Assembly (NCBI GenBank): GCA_963281255.1
Contig: OY725502.1
Location: 186,001 to 250,000, forward strand
DNA: 64,000 bases
Direction: 5' to 3'
DNA from: Aphrocallistes beatrix
Taxonomy: Eukaryota > Porifera > Hexactinellida > Sceptrulophora > Aphrocallistidae
Shown piece by piece: positions 27,307 through 38,518 of the stretch. The notes below the pieces were generated by a model that saw only the letters and a program-made list of their open reading frames with translations, had not been told where the DNA came from and did no database searches. Position 1 is the stretch's first letter; every line of letters begins with the position of its first letter. Position numbers and translations under genes: made by a program.

Positions 27307-28412
27307 TACAGATACGCTATTATTTCAATTATGAAATTAACACAAAATATATAATAATAATCAAAATGAAAGAGTTTAATTAGAATAAATTCTCAATGAA
27401 ATAGTATATGCATTGTGTGTGACTATTCTTCTATTAGTCTATCTCAGTTTGCTCATAGATTCAACAATGGATACAAACTAGAACAATTGGAATGTAGAGG
27501 GAGCTAGCTTATACTACATACTGATAAATCAGGAATCCTCACTGGTTCAGAGGGTTCGTTCCTGAGAATTATCGGGAATTGCAAATCCGCGAACTGCGAG
27601 ACACAAAATAATAAAAAAAGTTATGTATATTTCTGTATGTCTAATTACAGGTGAAAAACTTATTGGAATTTTTTACATTATCAATCGTAAGAAATGCTAA
27701 AATTATGTACACAGCACAAGATGTAGTAGTAAACCAGAGTATGTAGGAAAACTAGAACAAGGATCAATAATTTCAATTCATTCTTTCATTCCTTCGTGTA
27801 GCATGGTCTTCATTTTTCAAAGCAATATGATACACAATTCTAAATTTAGAACTCGTATAGAGAGATTAATTGGATAGGCTGTATATTCTAATCAATCAAT
27901 TAAAACCCACCAAATGCATGGAATATAAAGTATGTAGTTCATACGTTATTAGAGTCAATGGCTAGCCAGCCACAAATTCAAGAAAAACAGATGTATAATA
28001 CGAATAACGTTAAAATGATGCTGAATGATTCACCTAATATAAATAACACAGAAATAACCTAGACTATGAGGAGGAAACTTTCCCTCTTTAACCTCTCCCT
28101 ACGTCCATTATCACATCGTACAGACATGCTCTTTTCAGGTTCAATATACACAAAATCAATACTCGACCACCCGGTAAGATGTAGAGGTGTGAATGGGGTC
28201 AACGGTACCCCGGTAAGGTGTCCTCCTTCACCCTAGTGCCAAAGCCATTGGGACACCTGGGACTATAACACCGGTATCATTAATTGTTAAATAGTAAAAA
28301 ACTTTGTAAAAATATGAAAAATTACGACTTGAATAATAAAATGTTAAAAAGATTAAGAAATCAGGTATGGGAAACTATCAATGTTAAATATAACAATACA
28401 CTATTAGGTACA
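27307..28412. other. NHL intergenic spacer B
   Basis: Promoter side of NHL gene 2, then a 3' flank of gene 3 homologous to 23390-23728 (AACCTCTCCCTACGTCCATT, GGTAAGATGTAGAGGTGTGA). No extra gene or transposon end was recognised. Confidence 0.55.
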
Positions 28413-29687
28413 TTAGTTGATAATGGTGAAGAGCTGGAGTTTGTGGGATCGTTTTGCATCACAAGTGACAATAGAACCCCGAACATTCACTGAGATCCCA
28501 CAAATATATTCAAACTGTCCTCTCTCCGATCCTTTCTCACCGAACTGAGTGAGTAGCTCCCCTTCATTTGAAAATATCTTCACTTTAGAGCTTCCATAGT
28601 CTGCTACTAAGATGTTGTGTTGCTGGTCTAGACAGAAACAATACGCACAGTTAATGCTGTCTTTCTTAACAACACATCTTGTCAGAATGCCTTCTCTAGA
28701 AAATACTTGAATTGGAAATTCAGTATTGAATAACAAAATGTAGAACAATTCTTGAGATAGAGATATATCTCTGATTTCAGTATTTTGTTTACAGAATTCT
28801 GTCTTGAGAGATATTCTGTTTTCTTCAATCAATTCTAGAGTTAACACTATTAGATTCATTCCCTTCTCTTTTCCGACATAAATATGAGTATTATCTGTAC
28901 AGATACCACCGAGACCAAAACCATAAGATTTAGACTTTTCTTTCTTCTCAGTGGATTCATTCAATATCAGAATTGCTCTATAACATTGTACGTAAATTGA
29001 TTGGTCGTGAAATAGAATATTTAGTGGATATTTCATTTCTTCATCTTTCACAGATCTGATCCATTCTCCTTCTCTAGAGAAAATCTGAACTCTGTGATTG
29101 TATTGGTCAGCTACATAAATATTCTCATTCATAGGATTAGTCGATATACCCCGTGGACCATAAAGTTGATTGTCTCCACTTCCTTTGCTGCACTTACTCC
29201 ATTCCAGTTGGAACTGAGTATCTCCATTATAAACTGGAATTTGTTGCTCACAACGACACATTCTATTTATACAATATTTCAATTCATCCACTCTCCACGT
29301 TAACTCCACATTAGGAATATCGATGTTCATTTCTCTTTTCACTGAATTGATTGAGTCAGAAACTTCGATTTTAGGCTTGGATGTTGGATTCAATTTCTTG
29401 AATATCTGTTCCATTTCAATCTTGTAGCTTTCAATCTTTTTGATTTCTTCATGAGTTTCAGCTTTCTTCCTCTCCATTCCAATATTCAATTCCTCCCAAA
29501 TAGCATCCAATTCTTCTATGATTGATTCTTCTTTCTTTTCGATAAGAATTCTCATTTCTTTGCTGACTCTTCTTACTTCCGACTTCTTCCGTTCAATCAT
29601 TTCTCTAAACGAGTTCACTTTACTCTGGAGTTTGTTACTCACTCCGAATAAACTAGCAGGACCAGATCCTGTATCTGCTGTCGCCAT
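28413..29687 (-). CDS. Coiled-coil/NHL-repeat protein 3
   Basis: Single-exon 424-aa paralogue. The coiled-coil half is near identical to gene 2. The central propeller (FGLGGICTDNTHIYVGKEKG) mixes gene 2-like and gene 1-like residues, which points to past sequence exchange. It has no RING, B-box, signal peptide or membrane segment. It heads the second copy of the ~4.68-kb two-gene unit. Confidence 0.85.
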   Translation of the reverse strand: MATADTGSGPASLFGVSNKLQSKVNSFREMIERKKSEVRRVSKEMRILIEKKEESIIEELDAIWEELNIGMERKKAETHEEIKKIESYKIEMEQIFKKLNPTSKPKIEVSDSINSVKREMNIDIPNVELTWRVDELKYCINRMCRCEQQIPVYNGDTQFQLEWSKCSKGSGDNQLYGPRGISTNPMNENIYVADQYNHRVQIFSREGEWIRSVKDEEMKYPLNILFHDQSIYVQCYRAILILNESTEKKEKSKSYGFGLGGICTDNTHIYVGKEKGMNLIVLTLELIEENRISLKTEFCKQNTEIRDISLSQELFYILLFNTEFPIQVFSREGILTRCVVKKDSINCAYCFCLDQQHNILVADYGSSKVKIFSNEGELLTQFGEKGSERGQFEYICGISVNVRGSIVTCDAKRSHKLQLFTIIN

Positions 29688-30705
29688 TACAAATACGCTA
29701 TTAATTCAATTATGCAATTAACACAAAATATCTAATAATAATCAAAATGAAAGAGTTCAATTCGAATAAATTCTCAATGAAATAGTATATCATTGTGTGT
29801 GACTATTCTTCTATCAGTCTATCTCAGTTTACTCATAGATTCAACAATGGATACAAACTAGAGCAATTGGAATGTAGAGGGAGCTAGCTTACACTACATA
29901 CACTTCTAAGTTAGGAATCCTCACTGGTTAAGCGGTTACGTTCCTGAGAATGATCGGGAATTGCAATTCCACTAACTGTGAGACACAAAGTTAATAACAA
30001 AATTAATGTATGTTCTATATTTCCAAAGAATGTAGAGTCGAGACCGTTTTGTTCTTCCTTTTTATTTACAGATTAAAACAGTAAGAAAAACTGATTGAAA
30101 TTACATGTACGATAGATTTGGAATTTTTTAAATTACAAATAGTAAGAAATGCTAAAACTATGTGCAAGACACAGTATGCTGCAGTAGCAGTAGGAGAAAT
30201 TAGAGTTTGTAGGAGAACCAAAGCGAGAGTTTAATTTCAATTCATTCTTTCATTCCTTCGTGTAGCATAGTCCTCATTATTTCAAACTAATAAATTCTAA
30301 ATTTAGAAAAGTTATACGGATACTCTTTGATACGATGTATGCTTTAATTCATTAAACCCGCCAAATTCCTGGTACATACGTATTTAGAAATGTTATCTAC
30401 CTCATAACTAATCAATGTGGGTCTAGACGCCCAAAGGACGCCTCTGGCAGACGTATAGTGTCCGCCACCCGCGAACGGCACTTATATAAATAACATTGAA
30501 GTAGCCTAGACTATGAGAGAGAGACTTCTTCTCTTTAACTGCCAATCTCGACGGCCATTATCGGAAAGATAGAGACATTAATTGTTTAGTGAAAAGAAAA
30601 TTATAGAAAAATATTAAAAAAACACTTATTAAATGTTAAGAAAGATTAAGAAATCAAGTAGGGGGAACTATCAATGTTAAATATCACAATACACTATTAG
30701 GTACA
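29688..30705. other. NHL intergenic spacer C
   Basis: Near-identical copy of spacer A (25013-26031), including the MITE piece at 30371-30481. Its presence defines the tandem duplication of a two-gene unit. Confidence 0.6.
30371..30481. mobile_element. AAGCGCGCTTCG-family MITE fragment, duplicated copy
   Basis: Almost identical to 25693-25803 with a few substitutions (for example ACATACGTATTTAG). It moved with the segmental duplication rather than by transposition. Confidence 0.6.
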
Positions 30706-31602
30706 TTAGTTGATAATGGTGAAGAGCTGGAGTTTGTGGGATCGTTTTGCATCACAAGTGACAATAGAACCCCAAATATTCATTGAGATCCCACAAATAT
30801 ATTCAAACTGTCCTCTCTCCGATCCTTCCTCACCGAACTGGGTGAGTAGCTTCCCTTCATTGGAAAATATCTTCACTTTAGAGCTTCCATAGTCTGCTAC
30901 TAAGATGTTGTGTTGCTGGTCTAGACAGAAACAATAAGCACAGTTAATGCTGTCTTTCTTAACAACACATCTTGTCAGAATGCCTTCTCTAGAAAATACT
31001 TGAATTGGAAATTCTGAATTATTAAACAAAATGTAAAACAATTCTTGAGATAGAGATATATCTCTGATCAGATTATTTTGTTTACAGAATTCAGTCTTGA
31101 GAGATATTCTGTTTTCTTCAATCAAGTCTAGAGTTAACACTATTAGATTCATTCCATCACGATTTCCGACATAAATATGAGTATTATCTGTACAGATACC
31201 TCTGAGATAAAAACCATAAGATTTAGACATTTCTTTCTTCTCAGTGAATTCATTCAACTTCAGAATTGCTCTATAACATTGTACGTAAATTGATTGGTTG
31301 TGAAATAGAATATTGTATGGTTGGTTCATTTCTTCATCTCTCACAGATCTGATCAATTCTCCTTCTATAGAGAAAATCTGAACTCTGTTATTCCATTTGT
31401 CAGCTACATAAATATTATCATTAACAGGATTAGTCGCTATACCCCATGGACAATTGAGTTGATTGTATCCTCTTCCAAACTCGCACTTACTCCATTTCAG
31501 TTGGAACTGAGTATCTTCTCTAAACGAGTTCACTTTACTCTGGTGTTTGTTACTCTCTCCGAATAAACTAGCAGGACCAGATCCTGTATCTGCTGTCGCC
31601 AT
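30706..31602 (-). CDS. NHL-repeat protein 4, coiled coil deleted in frame
   Basis: 298-aa paralogue in which about 126 codons are missing: residue 29 (KVNSFRE) joins directly to DTQFQLKWSKC, removing the coiled coil and linker but leaving the NHL propeller intact and in frame. The join at about 31516-31518 has a TTC shared by both parental edges, consistent with end-joining. The propeller resembles gene 1 (YLRGICTDNTHIYVGNRDG). Without the coiled coil it cannot oligomerise in the same way; it may be a decoy or a decaying copy. The 5' flank still matches the other family members. Confidence 0.75.
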   Translation of the reverse strand: MATADTGSGPASLFGESNKHQSKVNSFREDTQFQLKWSKCEFGRGYNQLNCPWGIATNPVNDNIYVADKWNNRVQIFSIEGELIRSVRDEEMNQPYNILFHNQSIYVQCYRAILKLNEFTEKKEMSKSYGFYLRGICTDNTHIYVGNRDGMNLIVLTLDLIEENRISLKTEFCKQNNLIRDISLSQELFYILFNNSEFPIQVFSREGILTRCVVKKDSINCAYCFCLDQQHNILVADYGSSKVKIFSNEGKLLTQFGEEGSERGQFEYICGISMNIWGSIVTCDAKRSHKLQLFTIIN

Positions 31603-31813
31603 TACAAATACGCTATTATTTCAATTATGAAATTAACACAAAATATCTAATAATTATCAAAATGAAAGAGTTCAATTCGAATAAATTCTCAATGAAATAG
31701 TATATCATTGTGTGTGACTATTCTTCTATCAGTCTATCTCAGTTTACTCATAGATTCAACAATGGATGCAAACTAGAAAAATTCAAACAAATGTCGAGAT
31801 AACTTATTATACC

Positions 31814-31963
31814 ACAAGCGTGCTTCGCTTGCTTGCGCTGCGCGGCTGGCGGACACTTTGTTCCCCCCTGAGGCGAATTTTTGATGTGTAATGATGACGT
31901 TATAACAGAGTAATTTTTGTTGATAAGTGTCCGCCAGCCGCGCAGCGCAAACAAGCGCGCTTG
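31814..31963. mobile_element. 150-bp palindromic MITE of the AAGCGCGCTTCG family
   Basis: Ends ACAAGCGTGCTTCGCTTG and AACAAGCGCGCTTGT are inverted, and GGCGGACACTTTGT pairs with AAGTGTCCGCC inside. Unlike copies A and B, both ends here carry the GC-rich terminus. Confidence 0.75.
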
Positions 31964-31989
31964 TATATATATAAATTAATTATTAATAA

Positions 31990-32008
31990 GAGTTTTAATA
32001 GTAAGGAT
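31990..32008 (+). repeat. Dispersed motif, site 4 (shortened)
   Basis: GAGTTTTAATAGTAAGGAT, the 3' 19 bp of the 23-bp motif, following TA-rich sequence as at the other sites. Site 2 is at 12749-12771. Confidence 0.55.
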
Positions 32009-32358
32009 ATACATACGATTTGATACAATTATTCCAGGAATCTTTACACCGTTTGCGAGAGTTACGTTCGTAACTATCAACCAGTGAAGAGTTTTTGATG
32101 TGTCTTGTGATACGTGAATGTAATCCGAATACCTTTATTTCAGTGATTTGTATGTAATCCCTTGATACTCATTGGAATAAAGTGATCAAAGAATTTGACT
32201 TTTAGAGTTCTATCATTGAAAAGATTAAATCCATTGAAATAGATCGAATTTTGGTTTCACTTAAGTCGTGTGATGCTCATGAACTGTCTCGCATCTGATT
32301 GGATAATTCCACCATGATCAGATTACTATGTAATCTCATTCGTATAGGCAAACTTGGC

Positions 32359-32366
32359 TATAAAAG
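32359..32366 (+). promoter_or_regulatory. TATA box of FERM gene
   Basis: TATAAAAG about 70 bp upstream of the start codon at 32430. The spacing leaves room for a short 5' UTR. Confidence 0.55.
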
Positions 32367-32429
32367 AGATCCATCCAATCAATTAGCAGTATTGAATTGC
32401 ATTACTGGAAACTATAATTTGTATTGTAT

Positions 32430-35400
32430 ATGATGGCGAGTTCAAAAATGCTAGAAGTTACACTGTTGGACGAAACTACGATGGAATTCGAAATTACGAG
32501 GAAAACTTTCGGGAGAGATGTTCTAGAGCAGGTATTCATTTAAAAAATATTTATAAGAAATTAAATACAATCAGCGATGAAACTTTTTAAAATAAAGCGC
32601 TGAACATTGATTTTTTTCCAAGTTTTTTTTCTTTGATAATCGATTGATGACGTCATTACTTAGATCTGTCATACGAACGGAATTTGGGAGCCTGATTATT
32701 TCAGTCTTCAACACTCCAATTCGAGAGGAGAGCCGAGATGGTTGAACCTTAGGAATCCTCTGTTACCTCAGCTGATGGAAGAGAGTATGAGCCGTGATAA
32801 CTTCTCTTGCAACTTCAGAGTTAAGTTCTTCACTCCTCCACAGCAGTTAGTGATGTCCCACACCAAGTGAGTTGTTTACTGTACCTGTTTGTTTGTTTGT
32901 TTGTTTGTTTGTTTGTTTGTTTGTTTGTTCGTGTGTTTGTTTGTTCATGCGGCATCACAGTATTTAATAGTATTAAGTTTCCTGAAATAAAAAATTATGT
33001 ATATAATATCCAATTAATAACACAAAACTTTTTCATTTCATTCTCTGATATTTGTGAACTGACTTGATAATGCTAGGGAGTTCCATGCTCTGCCATAATA
33101 GACAAATAACTACAGACAAAGAAAACAATAAAGTTCTATAAACAGATGGCTAAACATATGAATTAGATAGTAACACCAGCGTAAATAGACAATCGACTTT
33201 AAGGAAGTAAACAAAATCTAGATAACATCATGATAAGTTCAGTACAGGAATAAGCGAGTGAATGTAAGATTTCTGATCGAGTACAAATGCAACATATTTC
33301 TGTAATGAGTGAAATCCTATTGGACAGTTGCATTCTTACATTTGTTACGAGTAAAGCAATACTAATGAGACTGCATACGTGCAGTGCTGATACAGTAACA
33401 CAGTTAGTGTGGTAATACTGTTGTATCACGTAATACAAATAACTGTTTGAACATCTGCCGTGATTATCATTCAATAGCATCTGAATTCCAGACTAAAACT
33501 TTTAGCGATAAGTGTGAAATCTCCGCTGTTTCACTGAGTTCTAAACACGGTGAACAAGAAGTCATATGGTTAGATGGAAGGTTATAATTAACCAAATTAT
33601 GTAGATTACTTTCTATGTTTGAGAATATTTACTTTCTTGTAAGATTGTCCATTAACCAGAGATCGAATTTTCCATCCCCATTTCTCATTTAAACTGAACG
33701 AAAATGTTGCAGAATCCTTTGAAATATTTACCGCATGAAAAGCTTGATATGACACAGTGTCTGTAAAGGCCTGACTTCCCAGTACGTAATAGTGGATTTA
33801 GTGCATCATATGTTGCAATCGCTTAAATCTACAAAACACCAACTCCTTCTGTTATTCACTAACGTTTCCATATATGGTGTTATTAGTCAAACGCTTAGAA
33901 GTGCAACTTATGAGTTAAATGAACTGGTGCCATTCTAACATGATTCTGATTGGCTAAGTATTTTTGAAAATAATGTTATGCGCAACAGATATGATTCCTA
34001 TCAAAATCGGGAGATAGCATTTAACAATGTTGTCTCCAATTCCATAACATTTCTGATGCAACACAGTAATACTTGCACATCGCAATACCCAAGTAGACAG
34101 AATACTGAATTATTAATGTTCCTTGTGTAAGATTGTAAATGTTTGAATTTTTTATTTACTATATCCACAGCTGGAAGTTTTGATCCCTAATTAGTGGACA
34201 TTCCAATCCATCTGTCCAATCATTGTTCCGCTTTTAGAAGACATCTGGATGATATATCCGAGAATCTAAGTAACTCTAATCTAGCGGTTTATGTGTATGG
34301 TATAATCATTGATACTTTATCAGTTCGAAACCCGTCATAATAGAAGAATGCAGTAATCAATTAGGAATTTAAGATACAACAGAGCTAATGAATAAATGAA
34401 GATTCCAATTCTTGTTTTGCAATTAAAAAACACATCTATCTGAAAGTTTTTACGTAGTATATATGTATAATTAAGTATCTATTCATATAGACACCTATTC
34501 TATCTGGATCTGAAGAAGAAGTTAGAGGATGGGAGTTTGAAGATATTTTCTTACATGCACAAAATAAAAGTTTTCTCCTGTCTCGCTCAAGCAGAGATCG
34601 GAGACATTCAGTTGGATCCTGACATCGAGGATTTGTACAAAGGATGTATTCCCGGATATAAAGGTAGGCTACACACAATATTGACCAATCATAGCTGAGT
34701 AACATTATGTTTAGATAACTGAGTGTTTTTTTCGTAATCTACACAATACAAATACCAAATTTAGATGTCTTATAAAAATTTATCTTTTAAAAGTATTATT
34801 ATTATCACCTTGTGCCACTTTAAACCACTTGTCACATCACGATCATGATGGCGGTACAACGCTGTGGAGGATAATAATAATCTTTTGAAATAATTAATCC
34901 TAGAAAGCAAATATTCAAAACTGAGTCATTCAAATGTATCTAATATGAATTTGAAATAGAATTGACAGAGAAAACAGATCCAATTTATTATTAGCAGTAA
35001 TTTAAGCTTTTACTTTGAAACTGGGAGGTGTTTTCTTAGAGAAAGGGAGGGTCAGATCTGTAAAGTTCAGTCTGACCTTCCCTTTCCTCTACGAAACACG
35101 TTCGTAATATCAATTTCTTGCACTGATGTATCATCTCCTGGGTTACATTTAAAAATCATTTTTCTTGAAACTGAAGACCATAATAACATCATTATTAATA
35201 TACTTTCAAATAAGGTACAATGTGATTGTAGCGAGATTAAACATGTATTTCTAACAACCAATATTCTTTAATTAAAGCAAATTCTTTCTGTGGAGAGAAA
35301 CCAGATCATTCTGCGTGGTAACTAACAAGACCACTAACTTTTAGGTATTTTGTACTTTCATATGGAGATTGTGGTTCTTAGTTGGTGGCTTAAGATAGCC

Positions 35401-38400
35401 ACCAACATAGTTTCGGTGAGCAGTGCACATTTGAATGCGGCTAGACTCAACAATGTTAATAACAGTTATTCCATACGAAATTATGAATATTGATCAAGTA
35501 ATGCCAAACACGAGATTCGTGCATACTTTCCAAATTATATCCAGAGGAAGTTAAACTTGTAAGTATGTAGAGATAAATGTTTATTTATGAATGGAAATGA
35601 ATTCCGTTCAATTCATTTTAGACACTGTTCAAATATACATATATATCGTAGTTGTTATTGATATATATCAATAATTGACTACTCGACAATTTTATTGTCA
35701 TTATTGTGTCTTGATGTTAAGTTACAATTCAATTCAATACACCAATCAATGATATACACTTAGTGCATTGCTGTTTTCTAGGAGGAATACAGTTTTTACA
35801 CATACTTTAACATTAGATATCTTCATAGAAGCTACTCTCTAGTCTTTTCCTTTCATGTCAGTCATCATTATAATAACTTTAGGGGCAATTTCCTCCTTAA
35901 TTGACCTAGCCCTTGCATATTCTCAAAGTTCAGCTTATTTATACTAAATGCCATGGCAACGCATCTGGTGTTTTGTCATTTTTAACGAGTAACAATGTGT
36001 TGACCAATAGAATCTAGTGCAATGCCTGATAACAACACACTAAATATTAAAAATCACGCCATTGATTTATAATATGAATCCCGTGTTTAGGAGTTTATAG
36101 TATAGTCTATCATGTTCTAAATATATCTTCCTATCAATGTCCACCTTCCTTTTGATATTTGAGATGCGTGGTCAGATAATCTGGGATATCGAATGGCAGT
36201 CATAGATACAGGGAGGAGCTCTGGTATGTAATTAGATGCGAAGAGAAGAGTGCATTGGATTTTTTGGCAGCTGATAACCACAGGTGATCATTGAAACTCA
36301 TGGATTCAAATATGCAAAATGCAAAATTCATGAAAATAGTCTTCTGTAAGGCATTTGGGCTAACCTACATTTCACATTAGAATATATGTCTTACACGTGG
36401 AGAGAATTGGGAATGTTAGTTATCTATCCTTTTTAATATTTTAAGGATAAATTTAGAATTAATCTATTTTAGGGTCAATGTTTGAAGAATTGAAGAGAAG
36501 ACATGCCATACTTCGCTTGACAACCAAGTCTGAGGCAGAGAATTTATTTCTCTCCAAGTTATCCCAGATTGCAGAGTATGGGATAGAGAAATATACCGTC
36601 TATTCCCACGGAAGAGAAATAATGTCCTTACAGATATACTTGGACAATACGGCCATTAGTTTAGAGGGACAACCAGATAGATGGTAAGAACTAGAAAGCA
36701 ATGTATGCCTATAGTTCAGAGCCAAGTTCTCTTTAAGAAAAACAAAAGTTGTAAACAATTTTCCTCGAGGGTTATTCAAAGCTTCTCAATTTTGCATTTT
36801 TCTAGCATTCCGTTCAAAGACATCATCAGTGCTCGCGTGAATAGAAACATGCTCCACTTAGTCATCGAGAACTTCCCAGAAAAGAATCTCCTCCTGTCCC
36901 CTGACCAATCAGAAATCACAGCTGCCAGTAGTCCTAGCGAGGAGCAGACGCTGAGTGAAGTGACTCTGCAATTCATCAGCACTGAGCAGTGCTGGCACGT
37001 GTATAGGGCCCTCACTGAGCGGATCGTGTTCTACTCCAGACAGAGGGCAACTGACATCGAGACGCCACATTTTAAATGCCGATGGCACTCATTCGTTGCT
37101 AAGGTAGGATGCTGGGTCATTATAGTACACTTGTGTATTGACTATCGTATAGATTAGGTTTCCATAATCTTTATAATTAAAAAATACCCTAATTTGTGTA
37201 GAGTAATTAACTAAAGCAGAATGGTCGATTAACTGATTAGCACTTGCAATAATGGACCATGACACTAAACAATAGTAAAGTTTACAGAAAATACAATGTT
37301 AAATGGAGTGAATTTGTCCTTGTTAGTTGAACTTGAGACTATTTGTCTAAAGGACAGACCAATTAAGATTGTTATTAAACTTTATAATGGCTAGGTACAA
37401 CCAAGCAAAGCTCACGAACTCCGAATCTATGATTTCGACGTAGAAAGAACGAGCAGGGAAACGTATGAGAATGCTTGGAACATCCTAGCAACAGACACAA
37501 GGCTGAATGGAAGGAATGAGAGGGTGGTGAGTCAATCAATAGTGAATATAGGAATAATTAACATTAGCATACTAACCAACCCACTCTACGTATGTGTACG
37601 ATTTTCTTAACAAACAAATATAATTAATCATTCATAAATAAATGAAAAATATGTCAATATAATGTATAGCCACGTATCTATGAATTGATTGGCTAATTTC
37701 AGAGATGGAATCTAAACTGCCGAATCAACTACAATGAATTATATGGACACAAATCATGTTGAATTAGGAGTATTTTAGATTTGGAATCAGACACTACTGC
37801 GGAGTATTTTTGTCCACTGGCAGAATTTAATGCGAGTATAAGTGCATTGCTTAGAGAGAGAATAGTTGCTAGGGAATCAACACTGGTATCATGATCAAAT
37901 ATCTTTAATATTCCTTGAATACGGAGTGAATCATGGAGTCTAGAGGTTACATGTGATATAATGACTCCAAATGTTTTTCCCAAATATCCACATAGTTCTC
38001 TTCTGTAAAAATTACATGACAAAATCAACTAAAAGCTACGAAGCAAATTATTCCAGTTTAAATGGTTTTGACTATACATTTCTCTAACTTAATTATGCAA
38101 AAATCCACTCAGAAATATTTGGAACATGAATATTCTTATTAGATCATTGTTTTGACTCAATGTGTGTTTTTGGTGATTCTAGCATATAAAAGTAATATAT
38201 TGAATTATATACAGTCAGGGTCGCTTAATATGAACATTCGTTTATTATGAACTAACCTCCTGGTCCCAATTTCATTTTTAGATAGGATTTGTATTGAATC
38301 AAGTTCGCTTAATATGAAGTACCTCCATATTTTTTGGTCACAATAAGCGACCCTGACTGTATATATATTGGTTTGTTAACAGCGAATCAATTATTTATGT

Positions 38401-38518
38401 TAAATGTTCCTATTTATAGACCTGCGGGATACCTCATACGAGCTGCATTCCATGCGGTTTCCTTGGCAACCGAAGGGGGAGAAGGAATGAACAAAGAAAT
38501 CTGATTCAATCTCATTAA
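32430..38518 (+). CDS. MYLIP/IDOL-like FERM-domain protein without RING
   Basis: Seven exons with consistent phases: 32430-32531, 32664-32866, 34491-34663, 36473-36683, 36806-37103, 37395-37526, 38420-38518; 405 aa. The F1 lobe (about 1-100) has VTLLDETTMEFEI and SRGEPRWLNLRNPLL, then FRVKFF. F2 (about 102-200) has KHLFYLDLKKKLEDG and AQAEIGD. F3 (about 200-330) has QIAEYGIEKYTVYS and YRALTERIVFY. The order and motifs recall the E3 ligase MYLIP, whose FERM lobes bind receptor tails such as LDLR. The C-terminal RING of that family is absent: the last exon encodes a basic, Cys-containing tail (TCGIPHTSCIPCGFL) that lacks RING spacing. That last exon rests on one acceptor and is the least certain part. 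Confidence 0.8.
32888..32945 (+). repeat. (GTTT)n microsatellite in FERM intron 2
   Basis: About fourteen GTTT units, the last few interrupted by GTTC and GTGT, just after the exon 2 donor. The rest of this 1.6-kb intron and of the next intron (34664-36472) shows no recognised element. Confidence 0.9.
38210..38363. mobile_element. 150-bp pogo-like MITE in the last FERM intron
   Basis: CAGTCAGGGTCGCTTAATATG at 38212 and AATAAGCGACCCTGACTG ending at 38361, flanked by TA. Inside, GTTCGCTTAATATGAA repeats the end motif. This TIR is related to but distinct from the 45-213 family. Confidence 0.8.

Larger units (their letters stand above)
31603..32358. other. Spacer between NHL cluster and FERM gene
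   Basis: 31603-31790 is the NHL-type 5' flank, cut off by a MITE at 31814-31963. The shortened dispersed motif (GAGTTTTAATAGTAAGGAT) is at 31990-32008. The rest is AT-rich, leading into the FERM promoter. Confidence 0.5.

Noticed and set aside
36681..37157. 158-codon ORF continuing through a splice junction
   Set aside because: Its first third is intron; the true FERM exon 36806-37103 is in this frame but begins at the acceptor CTAG.
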